Source of the DNA: an uncultured Lachnospiraceae bacterium
Lineage (GTDB): Bacteria; Bacillota; Clostridia; Lachnospirales; Lachnospiraceae
DNA: 57,407 nt
Assembly: GCA_947175175.1 (NCBI GenBank)
Contig: CAMWLV010000005.1
Coordinates: 1-57,407 of the forward strand
Direction of reading: 5' to 3'
A program made the translations under genes and the position numbers. Positions 34,854 through 44,023 of this stretch are shown in pieces (the first letter of the stretch is position 1; every line of letters begins with the position of its first letter). The notes beneath the pieces were generated by a model. The model worked only from the letters and a program-made list of their open reading frames with translations, ran no database searches and was not told the origin of the DNA.

Positions 34854-37800
34854 TTTGCAGCCTGATACAATTCACTCGTCGAAACCTTCGTTTCGTCCGC
34901 CGGCTTTGTTGTGTCCCTGTCCTGCCCGAATTTATTCAGGTCAACTGTCTTTGCATGCACCAGACTGATCCCTGTCTTTTTCTCACCCGATTTACCAAGC
35001 TCCTGTTTTACTGCCTGCTCCAGCTGCGCCAGCTCTGACTTCTGTGCACTGTTTTCATACACGATCATTCCCGATACCCGGTCTTTGGTGACATCAAACT
35101 CTGCTGCAACCTTTCCAAGTTTTTCTGTATCAAATGTCACTGCAACCTTTCCTGTCTGTGACGCATTGTGGTAAATCTTCAGATTAACAGATGTAATCTC
35201 ACCCTTGATATCCATCGGAATCTCATAGTTCTCTTCCCGAGCCAGATTTCCAGCAAGCGACAGACCTTTGTATAATGTCTTCGCAGCTTTCACATCAATA
35301 TGGGAAGTGCCATCTGCATAAATCATGTTCTCGACTGCCTTATTAGCCTCGCTGATGATCTCCTGATATGACACGCCTGCCTGTTTGGCATCTGTGAGAT
35401 TTTCAACAAAATTATCAGCCTGCCGCAGCACTTCACTCTCCACTGCATCATCTGGGGTATCAATCTCGTCTGCGTCTTCTGTATTTTTTGCTTTTCCTGC
35501 AATAACCTGTTTAAAGAGTGCTCCCCGCTCAAAAATGAGATTGGACGCTGCCTGAATATTATCAATGCTGACATTCTGGTTATAATCCATCAGTGATTCG
35601 ATAATCTGCTCATCAATTCGCTCCACTTGACGCATATCGTTCCTAAAGTTCTCAAGATTATCAGCTTTCTCTTGCTCAATTTGTTCGCTTTTTTCTGCCA
35701 CACGTGTCGCTTTTATGGTGTCGGCAAACGTTTCAATCGTCGTTTCACCAGTGATTTTTGCTGATTTCAACTGTGCAAAGTCTGTCTTATTAGCAAGCTC
35801 ATCGTTAATCTCTCCTGAAAGCCGCGCATAGTACTTCTCCTGCTGCCTGTCAGACTCACTCTTTGCATTCTGGTCTCCCGAACGCTGGTATCCGGCATTG
35901 ATCTGTGTATCAATCCCCTTGCCCTTTGTAATGAGATTCTCCAATCCGCCAAATCCATCATCCACACGGACATCCATATTTTTATCTGCTGCCGTCCGCA
36001 CTGCAGACAGCATATTTTTAAAATTCATCTGTGCGCCTGTCGCCACAAGACTTCCTATCACCGCACCGTCTGATTTTTCGATCTGACGGAACATTCTATA
36101 TATACCAATATACGCTTCCCGTTCCTCCGCGTTAATGCCGCCGGTTCGGTCAAGCCGCTGTAAAAATTTCGAGTATTTCTGCGCATCCTGTGCTGGATCC
36201 ATATCCTTGCTGTCCAGATATGCCTCCAGTTCCTCCATGGTCATTTCAAGCGGATTTTTCTGTTCACGGATCATCTGGAGTGTCGTTGCCGGTGTCATCC
36301 TGCTGATCACTCCCGTGACCTGGCTGTCCGCCTCCTTGACAGTATTAATATTCTTTTCATTGATCTCCATGCGGTTATATCCAAGGATTCTGACTGCACG
36401 CCTATTTTCCTCGCTCGTCTCCAGTCCTAAATCACCAAGAATATCATCGATATTCCGAAACGCTTTGCTGATTCGGTCGCCAAGATCTTTGCGCGGCTCT
36501 GTCATCAATGTCTCATACGCCGCAGATGCTTTCCCCTGTTGATTGGGACTCTGATTCGAATTTTGATCATCGCGCTGTTGATTGGACTGATTTTGCAGCT
36601 GCTCCTGAAGCTCCCTGCCCGTCTCATGTATATGAAGCAATGTACTCTGGGAAAATTTCGGCAGAATTTTGCCGATCACTGCTGCCGGCATTTCTGACAA
36701 TTCGTTTGTCTTGGTCAGTGTCTCTTCATATAAGAATGCACGCTCTGCATTTTCCTCTGCATTCGCGCCCTGGAAGAGAACTGCTTTTATGCTGTCTTCC
36801 GCCGCTTTCAATGCATCCACCAGTTCCGAAAGCGCTGTCGTGTCGACAGAAATACCTGCCTTCAGGAGATGTCTGTTTGCCTCCTCTGTCATCATGAGGC
36901 GGATTTCTTCTAGCTGGCGTCTTGCCTGTACTTCTTTTAATGCCGTTTCGTCCGTTCCATTCGCATTGACCGCATCAGTCTTGTCGTCTGCCCTGCTGGC
37001 ATCTGACTGCTGCTCATCAATCTGTCTCTGCTCCTCTGACAGATTTTTGATATTCATCTCTTTTCCCGACTCAGCCACTTCATGAACTGCCTCATCGGAA
37101 ATCTGTTCTACCTGTTCAACAATCTCATGAGCCTGCTCTGCGATGGAGCGCTCACCTCTCATGTCTGCATCCACAGGTGACTTGCCATTTTCCATTGCTG
37201 TGACACACAGTTTCGCAATGTCCTCCTGACTCATCGGCAGTGACAGATTTTTCAATTCCATAACTTTGGTGAGATTATCTGCATTCAACTCAATGCCTGA
37301 TTCGACAAGCCATTTGGCATTCTCAACTGCCTGTGCCTTTGTCCTAGCATCGGTATCAAGTCCCGCCTCTTTCACAACGGAATCAATGCGGCCGTCCAGA
37401 TTTTTCCAGTTAATACTGTCTGCTTTTCTCGCATAATATTTTCCATAATTTCCCTGCCCCTCACTGTAATAGCCTTGGGACTGGCGGATATTTTCCGTGC
37501 TGGAATACTGCGCCTTGTAAATATTTTCTATCGTGGGCGCTTTCCCGTTTACAACCAGATATTTGATGGCATCTTCCGAAAGTTCCCCGATTCCAGACGC
37601 CTCCATCACTGCCCCCACAAGCTCTGCAATATTTTCATTTGTGACAGGCATGTCACTTTTCTGCAGAGCATCCGAGAGCTTTCCTACAAGTTGATTGACA
37701 AGCGCTCCTGCATCTGCCCTGCTTCCCACGATCTGCTCAATCGTATCCAGATCCAAATCATCATTGTATCCTGTAACCTCGACTCCTGCCCGTGCCAGTG

Positions 37801-38155
37801 TTACCTTGATCCTGTCTACAATTGTCACATATGTTTCCACGTCAACGCTTCCCGGAGTGAAACCTTCCTCCTGCATCTTCTGAAGATCTTCCCCTGAAAC
37901 GCAGCTGGACATCACTATCATAAAGTCTTTCTTGGATTGAGCATTTGAATTAGCTGCCTGCTGCATAATTTCTTCAGCGGTCATTCCATGACCTCCGTAT
38001 GCTTCGTTATCCATAACTTTATCAGCGATGTCCAGTGTGTAGCCACTCCTTGATACAGTTCCCGTACCCTGAGCGGCTGGTTTGTATGTAGTTGTAGTTG
38101 GTTCATTGTTAACTGGTACAGAGGAGGAATACTGCGTATTTATCGTAACATTCAT
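34823..38155 (-). CDS. Giant DUF6240 flagellar protein with FliK-like C-terminus
   Basis: The 1110-aa protein starts at the ATG at 38155 (AGGGA eight bases before; another ATG at 38161 sits on that site). There is no signal peptide. Most of the protein is helical, rich in Gln, Glu and Ala with repeated EEI/ENI-type units (for example TNENIAELVGAVM, NADNLTKVMELKNL, EINEKNINTVKEA) of about 35-40 residues. The C-terminal 130 residues contain VNLKIYHNASQTGKVAVTFD and LGKVAAEFDVTKDRVSGMI, like the FliK hook-length domain. I recall this type as DUF6240 next to flagellar genes of Lachnospiraceae. Operon with flagellin and FliS and a sigma-D-type promoter support a flagellar role. Confidence 0.75.
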   Translation of the reverse strand: MNVTINTQYSSSVPVNNEPTTTTYKPAAQGTGTVSRSGYTLDIADKVMDNEAYGGHGMTAEEIMQQAANSNAQSKKDFMIVMSSCVSGEDLQKMQEEGFTPGSVDVETYVTIVDRIKVTLARAGVEVTGYNDDLDLDTIEQIVGSRADAGALVNQLVGKLSDALQKSDMPVTNENIAELVGAVMEASGIGELSEDAIKYLVVNGKAPTIENIYKAQYSSTENIRQSQGYYSEGQGNYGKYYARKADSINWKNLDGRIDSVVKEAGLDTDARTKAQAVENAKWLVESGIELNADNLTKVMELKNLSLPMSQEDIAKLCVTAMENGKSPVDADMRGERSIAEQAHEIVEQVEQISDEAVHEVAESGKEMNIKNLSEEQRQIDEQQSDASRADDKTDAVNANGTDETALKEVQARRQLEEIRLMMTEEANRHLLKAGISVDTTALSELVDALKAAEDSIKAVLFQGANAEENAERAFLYEETLTKTNELSEMPAAVIGKILPKFSQSTLLHIHETGRELQEQLQNQSNQQRDDQNSNQSPNQQGKASAAYETLMTEPRKDLGDRISKAFRNIDDILGDLGLETSEENRRAVRILGYNRMEINEKNINTVKEADSQVTGVISRMTPATTLQMIREQKNPLEMTMEELEAYLDSKDMDPAQDAQKYSKFLQRLDRTGGINAEEREAYIGIYRMFRQIEKSDGAVIGSLVATGAQMNFKNMLSAVRTAADKNMDVRVDDGFGGLENLITKGKGIDTQINAGYQRSGDQNAKSESDRQQEKYYARLSGEINDELANKTDFAQLKSAKITGETTIETFADTIKATRVAEKSEQIEQEKADNLENFRNDMRQVERIDEQIIESLMDYNQNVSIDNIQAASNLIFERGALFKQVIAGKAKNTEDADEIDTPDDAVESEVLRQADNFVENLTDAKQAGVSYQEIISEANKAVENMIYADGTSHIDVKAAKTLYKGLSLAGNLAREENYEIPMDIKGEITSVNLKIYHNASQTGKVAVTFDTEKLGKVAAEFDVTKDRVSGMIVYENSAQKSELAQLEQAVKQELGKSGEKKTGISLVHAKTVDLNKFGQDRDTTKPADETKVSTSELYQAAKAFLTALKDV

Positions 38156-38238
38156 ACACATTCCCTGCTCTTTCCATTATATACTATTTTGTCCGGTGAA
38201 ACATTCCTGCTTCCATCCAGATGTCTCTCTTGTAGTAT

Positions 38239-38265
38239 ATGTCGGAATATTTTCAAAAAAACTTA
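38239..38265 (-). promoter_or_regulatory. Candidate sigma-D promoter for DUF6240-flagellin-fliS
   Basis: On the minus strand TAAG is followed after 15 bases by TCCGACAT, close to the sigma-D consensus TAAA-N15-GCCGATAT (3 of 4 and 6 of 8). It lies about 80 bases before the first gene and is the only match of this kind near the block. Confidence 0.55.
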
Positions 38266-38281
38266 AGAGTCGATATGATAT

Positions 38282-38788
38282 TTATTCTCCCCACTTCCCA
38301 TGATGCAGCGCCCCTTCCATCTGCATGCCCGCAAAGTCAAGCTGCCGCAGTGCCTCGTAGAGCACGATGCTGACACTATTTGACAGATTCAGGCTTCTGA
38401 TCTTGTCCAGCATGGGGATCCGAATGCAGGTATCTCTGTAATCCACCAGAATGTCTTCAGGAATCCCTGCACTCTCCCTGCCGAACATAATAAAATCATC
38501 TGCATGAAATTGCGCCTGTGTATATACCTTTTTAGCCTTAGTCGTCGCCATCCAGAGCTTCGCGCCGGGATTGCCCGCAAGGTTTTTCTCTATAAATTCC
38601 TCAAAATTTATGTACCTGCGCACGTCAAGGTGCTCCCAGTAGTCCATGCCTGCCCTGCGAAGCTCCTTTCCTGTCAGGCGAAATCCCAACGGTTCGATCA
38701 AATGAAGCACTGTGCCTGTCGCGGCACAGGTGCGGCCTATGTTTCCAGTATTTGCCGGAATCTCCGGCTGATGCAGTACTATATTCAT
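38282..38788 (-). CDS. trmL: tRNA (cytidine/uridine-34-2'-O)-methyltransferase TrmL
   Basis: The 168-aa SPOUT enzyme methylates the wobble ribose of some leucine tRNAs. The knot motifs are seen: MNIVLHQPEIPANTGNIGRT at the N-terminus, then FGRESAGIPED (about 105-115), and RIPMLDKIRSLNLSNSVSIV at the C-terminus. Full length for the family. It lies six bases after the aminotransferase gene, and is the end of the operon before the flagellar promoter. Confidence 0.95.
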   Translation of the reverse strand: MNIVLHQPEIPANTGNIGRTCAATGTVLHLIEPLGFRLTGKELRRAGMDYWEHLDVRRYINFEEFIEKNLAGNPGAKLWMATTKAKKVYTQAQFHADDFIMFGRESAGIPEDILVDYRDTCIRIPMLDKIRSLNLSNSVSIVLYEALRQLDFAGMQMEGALHHGKWGE

Positions 38789-38794
38789 CTCTAC

Positions 38795-39961
38795 CTACTT
38801 CAACCGCCCGACAAAACGCCCGAGCCTTCCAATCGCAATCTTAAGATTCTCAAGGGAGTACGCATACGAGATGCGCAAAAAGCCCTCGCCGCTGTCGCCG
38901 AAAGCGTTTCCAGGTACGACCGCAAGCTTCTCCTCATGCAAAAGCTTTGAGGCAAACTCGTCACTTGTCATGCCGAACTGTTTCACACACGGGAACATAT
39001 AAAATGCTCCGAACGGCTCAAAGCACTCTAGTCCCATCTCCTGAAATGCATTGACGAGATAACGGCGCCTTTGATTATAAGAATCCCGCATCATCTGCAC
39101 ATCCGCATCCCCATTTTTCAATGCGTCAATCGCCGCATACTGCGAGGTTGTCGGTGCACACATAATACAAAACTGGTGAATCTTATACATCTGTTCAATA
39201 ATTCGCTTTGGTCCGCACGCATATCCCAATCTCCAGCCTGTCATGGCATAGGACTTTGAAAAACCGTTTATCAGAACTGTCCGCTCCCACATGCCAGGGA
39301 TATTGGCAATCGACACATGCTTGTCCGTATAGCAGAGCTCCGAATAAATCTCATCTGAAAGCACAAAGAGATCATGCTTTTCGATTACCTTCGCAATCTC
39401 CTCCAAGTCTGCGCGCTCCATGATCGCACCAGTCGGATTATTGGGGAAGGGCAGAATCAGAACTTTCGTTTTGTCTGTAACCGCCGCCTCAAGCTCCGCT
39501 GCTGTCAGGCGGAACTGATTTTCATTTTTCAATTCGATGATGACAGGTTTTGCTCCGGCAAGGACTGCACATGGCTCATAAGAAACATAGCTTGGCTGCG
39601 GTATGATGACCTCATCACCGGGATCAACCATGGCGCGGAGAGCGATATCAATCGCCTCTGAACCGCCGACAGTCACCAGGATCTCGTCTTTGGGATTGTA
39701 ACTCAACTCATAACGTCTGCTCAGATATCTGTCGATCTCCTCACGAAGCTCCATTAATCCTGCATTTGCCGTATAAAATGTGCGCCCCTTTTCAAGGGAA
39801 TAAATACCTTCGTCCCTGATATGCCACGGCGTCTCAAAATCCGGCTCACCGACACCCAGTGAAATGACATCCGGATCATTCATCTCGCTTACAATGTCAA
39901 AATATTTGCGGATACCCGAGGGCTTGATTGTCTCGATTGTCTTTGATAATGGATTTCTCAT
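38795..39961 (-). CDS. PLP-dependent class I/II aminotransferase
   Basis: The 388-aa enzyme has the fold-type I features VGEPDFETPWHI, SEAIDIALRAMVDPGDEV, the Asn-Asn-Pro-Thr-Gly substrate motif (PFPNNPTGAIM), the Asp/Tyr pair LSDEIYSELCY, the PLP lysine in INGFSKSYAMTGWRLGY and Arg in FLRISYA. This is the aspartate/aromatic (PatA, AspC) group. Substrate not fixed. Its ATG overlaps the stop of the Lrp-type regulator gene by four bases, so it is coupled and may be under that regulator. Confidence 0.93.
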   Translation of the reverse strand: MRNPLSKTIETIKPSGIRKYFDIVSEMNDPDVISLGVGEPDFETPWHIRDEGIYSLEKGRTFYTANAGLMELREEIDRYLSRRYELSYNPKDEILVTVGGSEAIDIALRAMVDPGDEVIIPQPSYVSYEPCAVLAGAKPVIIELKNENQFRLTAAELEAAVTDKTKVLILPFPNNPTGAIMERADLEEIAKVIEKHDLFVLSDEIYSELCYTDKHVSIANIPGMWERTVLINGFSKSYAMTGWRLGYACGPKRIIEQMYKIHQFCIMCAPTTSQYAAIDALKNGDADVQMMRDSYNQRRRYLVNAFQEMGLECFEPFGAFYMFPCVKQFGMTSDEFASKLLHEEKLAVVPGNAFGDSGEGFLRISYAYSLENLKIAIGRLGRFVGRLK

Positions 39962-40440
39962 GGCGTCACCTGTATCCTTTCATCGGATTCTTTTCTGTCC
40001 AGAATAGTACCGTGGTCCTTGTACTTTTTCAGGATAAAATGTGTTGCCGTGCTGATGACCGTATCGAGTGTTGACAACTTATCTGACACAAAATTCGATA
40101 CCTCCTTGAGTGTCTTACCCTCCAGACTTACCAGAAGGTCATACCCGCCTGAAATCAAGTACACTGCATGCACCTCCGGATACTTATAGATGCGCTCTGC
40201 AATGCTGTCAAAGCCCTTTCCGCGCTGAGGTGTTACGCGAACCTCGATCAGCGCACTGACTTTCTCCACGGATGTCTTTTCCCAGTCGATCAGCGTGTGG
40301 TACCCACAGATAATCCCTTCTTTCTCCATCTCCTCCATCTCATTTACAATATCTGCTTCCTCCATGCCCAGTATAACTGCAAGCTCGTGCAGGTCAATCC
40401 TGCTGTTCTTTTCTATAATTGATAATATCTGTTCTCTCAT
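39958..40440 (-). CDS. Lrp/AsnC family transcriptional regulator
   Basis: The 160-aa protein starts at the ATG at 40440 with GGAGG in front. The N-terminal winged helix (about 1-60: NSRIDLHELAVILGMEEADI and MEKEGIICGYHTLIDW) is followed by the RAM ligand domain with AVYLISGGYDLLVSLEGKTL. Lrp proteins sense amino acids and form octamers on DNA. Translational coupling to the aminotransferase suggests control of amino-acid metabolism, including its own operon. Confidence 0.92.
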   Translation of the reverse strand: MREQILSIIEKNSRIDLHELAVILGMEEADIVNEMEEMEKEGIICGYHTLIDWEKTSVEKVSALIEVRVTPQRGKGFDSIAERIYKYPEVHAVYLISGGYDLLVSLEGKTLKEVSNFVSDKLSTLDTVISTATHFILKKYKDHGTILDRKESDERIQVTP

Positions 40441-40478
40441 TATAAACTCCTCCATTTCTGTTCACCGCTGCCGCGGCA

Positions 40479-41528
40479 TTATTCCTTTTCAAAAGCATGT
40501 GCATAATAACGATACAATTGATCCCCGTTGGCAGGTTCCAGAAACCGCGACTCTTCCCCGTGGCATATAACACGGTCATTCCCCTGCGTCGTATGCCCGA
40601 TCACTGCCGCCGGCACACCGGCATTTTCAAGTGCCCGCACCAGCCCTCCGCCGTTTGGAGTCACAATCAGAAGGCTTCCGCCCGCCAACAATTCATAAGG
40701 GTTCAGATCAAAAAACTCACATACCTCTATCGTTTCCTGCCTCACAGGAATACATTTTAAGTCTACGACCAGTCCAACGCCGTTTGCTGCCGCCAGCTCC
40801 CAAAGGGCTCCAAATACACCGCCCTCCCGCACTACATGCAGATAACTTGCGCCGGACTTAACGGCGGTAGCGGCCTCCGGCACAACGGATAAATATCTGT
40901 AAAAATCCGCAGCCTCCTCCACGATATCAGCCGGATACCGTCCGCAAAGGCGTTCGGAGCTTCCCTGTGCAATCACCGCAGTTCCCTCAAGCCCGATCCA
41001 CTTTGTCATCACAATCTCCTCGTCTGCGAGCGCCTTCTTTTTCAGAAAAACAAGATTGTTGTCGCACTTGTTTTCCAGGCCGGCGTTGACCACGCAGGTC
41101 ACTATTGATACCGTGACAGCCTGGGATACCTGAATATTGCAGCTCAATATCGGAATCCCTGTCTCCTCCGCCTGGACAGATGCCGCCTCAACCATGCCGC
41201 GCACCTTAATCTCACGCAGCTTCTCTGGCACAACCACAGTGAGATTTGCATGCGCATACTGCAGTCCCGACACTGCCCCGTTTGCACTGCATGCGATGAT
41301 ATGATTCACCGCTGCCAGATATGCCCTCACAAGTACCTTCTGATCCGTCCCAGACGCCAGTGCCTGACCAGACACGATGCCTGCACACTTCTCATCTGCC
41401 GTTAAGATGGCGCAGTCTGCCCCCAGTCCTGCGCCATCATAAAATTTCCTGTTTTCAGTTGAATTTGTTTTCACCACTTTCACAACGGAGCGCTCATATA
41501 TGCTCTCTGTCAATTTCCCGCAATTCAT
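40479..41528 (-). CDS. AIR synthase-related (PurM/HypE-like) protein
   Basis: The 349-aa protein has the PurM-type two-domain layout: an N-terminal domain with DCAILTADEKCAGIVSGQAL and a hydrophobic dimer strand, and a C-terminal domain with REGGVFGALWELAAANGVGLVVD and GSLLIVTPNGGGLVRAL. It resembles the HypE/ThiL/SelD superfamily, but no hydrogenase maturation gene or tRNA-selenium gene is adjacent, so substrate is unknown. The ATP-binding Gly-rich N-terminal signature is not clear. It may be co-transcribed with the Lrp regulator (38 bp apart). Start at the second ATG (41528), nearer ideal distance from GGGG. Confidence 0.75.
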   Translation of the reverse strand: MNCGKLTESIYERSVVKVVKTNSTENRKFYDGAGLGADCAILTADEKCAGIVSGQALASGTDQKVLVRAYLAAVNHIIACSANGAVSGLQYAHANLTVVVPEKLREIKVRGMVEAASVQAEETGIPILSCNIQVSQAVTVSIVTCVVNAGLENKCDNNLVFLKKKALADEEIVMTKWIGLEGTAVIAQGSSERLCGRYPADIVEEAADFYRYLSVVPEAATAVKSGASYLHVVREGGVFGALWELAAANGVGLVVDLKCIPVRQETIEVCEFFDLNPYELLAGGSLLIVTPNGGGLVRALENAGVPAAVIGHTTQGNDRVICHGEESRFLEPANGDQLYRYYAHAFEKE

Positions 41529-41600
41529 CACAAATCCCCTTTTGTCATGTCCGTATCCTTTGTACCACAGCTCTCGGGGGTATCTCTATTAAAGCTGTAC

Positions 41601-43196
41601 CTACTGCTGTGCCTGTTGTTCCAACAGCTGCTGTTGCTGCTGAAGTGCCTGATAATACGCATCCAGTGCCGCCTGCTGCTCCGCCGCTGCCCGCTCCTCA
41701 TCAGTCATCGCTGCCTGCTGCTGTGCAGCCGCCGCCATCTCCGCCTTAATCGCAGCCGCTTCCGCTTTGCAGGTGTCAATGCTTCCTGACGCCACCGCTG
41801 CATTAATACGTGCAGCATAATTGGGATTATCCGTGGCGACACCAACCGTTGCTGACCTTGGAGACACCTTATAGGAGCTCTGGTTGATCACCTCGCGGCT
41901 CACCTCGACACCATTCTCCTCAACAACCTTCCAAAGCTGCGCCGTATATCCAATATGCGCTGACTCCACACTGATATATCCTATCCCCTGGCTCGTAGTC
42001 GGTGTGATAATCTCGTGATCAGGGTGTGTCGTCGAAAGAGTCTCACTCTCATAACGCACAACATGCCCTGGATCCCTCTGCTCTACGCCATAAATTGTAA
42101 ATGTGATCTGCTTATTCTCTGTATGCCCTTCTATATAAATCGGATTATCCCAGCTATTCACAAATCGAAAATCCTTGCCAGCCGACTCCGCAATCGCAGC
42201 ATCCATTGACGGCTTCACATAAGCAATAATCATAGAATGATTGTTGCGCTCCGTCACCTCAAGCTCTGATAACAATACCGCGTTATACAATGTAGTTGAC
42301 ACCTGACAGATGCCACCGCCAAGGCTGTCGACCACTTTTCCATTCTGGTAAGACCCCGCCGGATAATACCCGTTTGCCTCTGTAAATGGTTTGATTGCAT
42401 CATATGTCGAAAATTCATCGCCCGGATATAAAAGAGTTCCATTGATCAGACGGCATCCGTTCTCCACGTTTTTACATCTCGCAGAACTGCTGGTGGAGTA
42501 GCTTGTCGTAAAAGTTCCGAGCACATCTGTCATTTTCTCCAGATCCTCTACGCTTCCTTTTGGCTCTGTCACATCGATCGCAAGATCGATAGACGCATCC
42601 TGATAATCCCATCCGGCGGTAATGTAGTCATAGGTCTTATTCAGGGAATCCTCGACATTCACACGCTGTCCGGTCTGTCCTTCCTCTATAATAAACTGCC
42701 CATCAACCCTTGTGATTGTGTTGTTGACCGGCGCAACATCATACTCTGCACACTGTTCCTCAAGCACTGCCCTGATCAGCTCCCTGTCCAGTGACAGCTG
42801 CAGATCATAAACTTTATTTCCATGCTTCAGATCCTGTATTGCCTTATATCTTTTTACAATATTTCCTTTTTTGCCGAGTGCAGCGGCTGCGTCAATATCC
42901 GACTCATTCACCCATCTCAGCCCAAGGTCGCCCGCCATCACAGCCACATAATGGTCATTTGGTGCACCAAAAGTAATATTTTTTGATTTCAGCTCCTCAA
43001 CAAATGCGCCTACAGCAGCCTTTGCCTCGTCCGCAGTCATCCCTGCAAGACTGATTTCTCCCATGTAGATGCCTTCCAAAATCACGTCATCACTTGAAGC
43101 CGCCACAGCATCACCCAACTGGAATGTGCCTGCGATCACAGCTGACAGCATCAGAGCCAGCACAGCGAAAACAATATGTCTCCTTATCTTTTTCAT
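41601..43196 (-). CDS. VanW/YoaR-like cell-wall protein with G5 domain
   Basis: The 531-aa secreted protein has a hydrophobic leader (about 8-30) and two putative peptidoglycan-binding repeats with EISLAGMTADEAKAAVG near residue 48. The VanW domain (about 225-345) contains GDEFSTYDAIKPFTEANGY, GGGICQVSTTLYNAVLLSEL and ERNNHSMIIAYV. A G5-like domain (about 370-450) follows. The tail is a low-complexity Gln/Ala stretch (...QQQAAMTDEERAAAEQQAA). VanW-type proteins are thought to act at the wall; the enzymatic role is not established. GGTCT-type weak site before the ATG (GAGTAGAGGTCT). Confidence 0.88.
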   Translation of the reverse strand: MKKIRRHIVFAVLALMLSAVIAGTFQLGDAVAASSDDVILEGIYMGEISLAGMTADEAKAAVGAFVEELKSKNITFGAPNDHYVAVMAGDLGLRWVNESDIDAAAALGKKGNIVKRYKAIQDLKHGNKVYDLQLSLDRELIRAVLEEQCAEYDVAPVNNTITRVDGQFIIEEGQTGQRVNVEDSLNKTYDYITAGWDYQDASIDLAIDVTEPKGSVEDLEKMTDVLGTFTTSYSTSSSARCKNVENGCRLINGTLLYPGDEFSTYDAIKPFTEANGYYPAGSYQNGKVVDSLGGGICQVSTTLYNAVLLSELEVTERNNHSMIIAYVKPSMDAAIAESAGKDFRFVNSWDNPIYIEGHTENKQITFTIYGVEQRDPGHVVRYESETLSTTHPDHEIITPTTSQGIGYISVESAHIGYTAQLWKVVEENGVEVSREVINQSSYKVSPRSATVGVATDNPNYAARINAAVASGSIDTCKAEAAAIKAEMAAAAQQQAAMTDEERAAAEQQAALDAYYQALQQQQQLLEQQAQQ

Positions 43197-43261
43197 AGAC
43201 CTCTACTCCTATTTTTTAACCGTTTATTTTGCATTGTTCCAAAAAATGTGGTATATTATTA

Positions 43262-43372
43262 TCAAACACCAAAAACACTTAAAACCAACGGTACTACCAT
43301 TGCCAGTACCAGAACAACTGCTATGACAGCTGCGATCTTACGTTGAGTTTTTTTATGATTCATGTTCATCAT
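43262..43372 (-). CDS. 36-aa single-pass membrane peptide
   Basis: The small frame starts with ATG ATG at 43372, after AAAGGGG, nine bases upstream. The sequence MNHKKTQRKIAAVIAVVLVL is a basic start followed by one hydrophobic helix of about 22 residues and a short tail ending PLVLSVFGV. It is oriented opposite the gene at 43406, 33 bases away, and is followed by the VanW gene on the same strand 65 bases later. I do not recognise the family; small basic-TM peptides can modulate membrane enzymes. Too short for routine gene calling, but the ribosome site and composition favour expression. Confidence 0.65.
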   Translation of the reverse strand: MMNMNHKKTQRKIAAVIAVVLVLAMVVPLVLSVFGV

Positions 43373-43405
43373 GGCTGTTCACCCCTTTTCGAAAGGATAT
43401 TATAT

Positions 43406-44023
43406 ATGAATTTTCTGATTTTTGCAAGCTTTCCGATTATCTGTCTTATATTTTCTTATGCCCTGCACAATGCAAACCGCAAAGAGCAGGATATCGACCG
43501 CGAATTCTGGGACCGCGAACAAAGGGCAAATTTCACGCGGAAAAAGCCGCTTGACAATCTGAACTACATCACAATCCCGGAGGAGCTGCTCACAATGAAT
43601 CCAGATATCACGAATGAAGAGATCGCAGGCTGTCTCAAAGACTTAAATGACTTGTCCTCCTCAAAAATAGTCAATCTCACAGGATATACCAACACAGACC
43701 TCAAGCTGGAATACGGAACTGCTAATATTACTATATTAAGCGATTACGATTTTCATTACACAAAACTGGTAACCCTGCTGCAAAAACTTGCTGAGCTGCT
43801 ACATGACAGTCTGGAAGATGAGCTGGCCATCAAAGTCCTCGAGTTCTCTATATCGACTGGAACCGATGTCAGCAAAAGTTATTATCTGCTCGCTGAGCTC
43901 TACCAGCAGATGAACACGCCTGAGAAGATCAAGTATCTGATTGCGCAGGCACAGAACATCAATTCGCTCATGAAGGATATAATCGTCGAAAATTTGCAAG
44001 CAGCCTATCGATCAGCCTGCTAG
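43406..44023 (+). CDS. Unknown membrane-anchored TPR-like protein
   Basis: The 205-aa protein starts at the ATG at 43406 after GAAAGGA. It has an N-terminal membrane helix (about 2-21), a charged stretch, an IPEELLTMNPDITNEEI region, and two to three alpha-helical TPR-like units (about 130-200, LEDELAIKVLEFSISTGTDVS then YYLLAELYQQMNTPEKIKYL). It is likely anchored with the body in the cytoplasm (Lys/Arg-rich after the helix). The family is not recognised. Its 3' end overlaps the exonuclease gene on the other strand by 56 bp. Confidence 0.7.
   Translation: MNFLIFASFPIICLIFSYALHNANRKEQDIDREFWDREQRANFTRKKPLDNLNYITIPEELLTMNPDITNEEIAGCLKDLNDLSSSKIVNLTGYTNTDLKLEYGTANITILSDYDFHYTKLVTLLQKLAELLHDSLEDELAIKVLEFSISTGTDVSKSYYLLAELYQQMNTPEKIKYLIAQAQNINSLMKDIIVENLQAAYRSAC

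Noticed and set aside
41601..41760. CTG/CAG-rich repetitive stretch
   Set aside because: It encodes the Gln/Ala-rich tail of the VanW protein, so it is coding low complexity and not an independent repeat.
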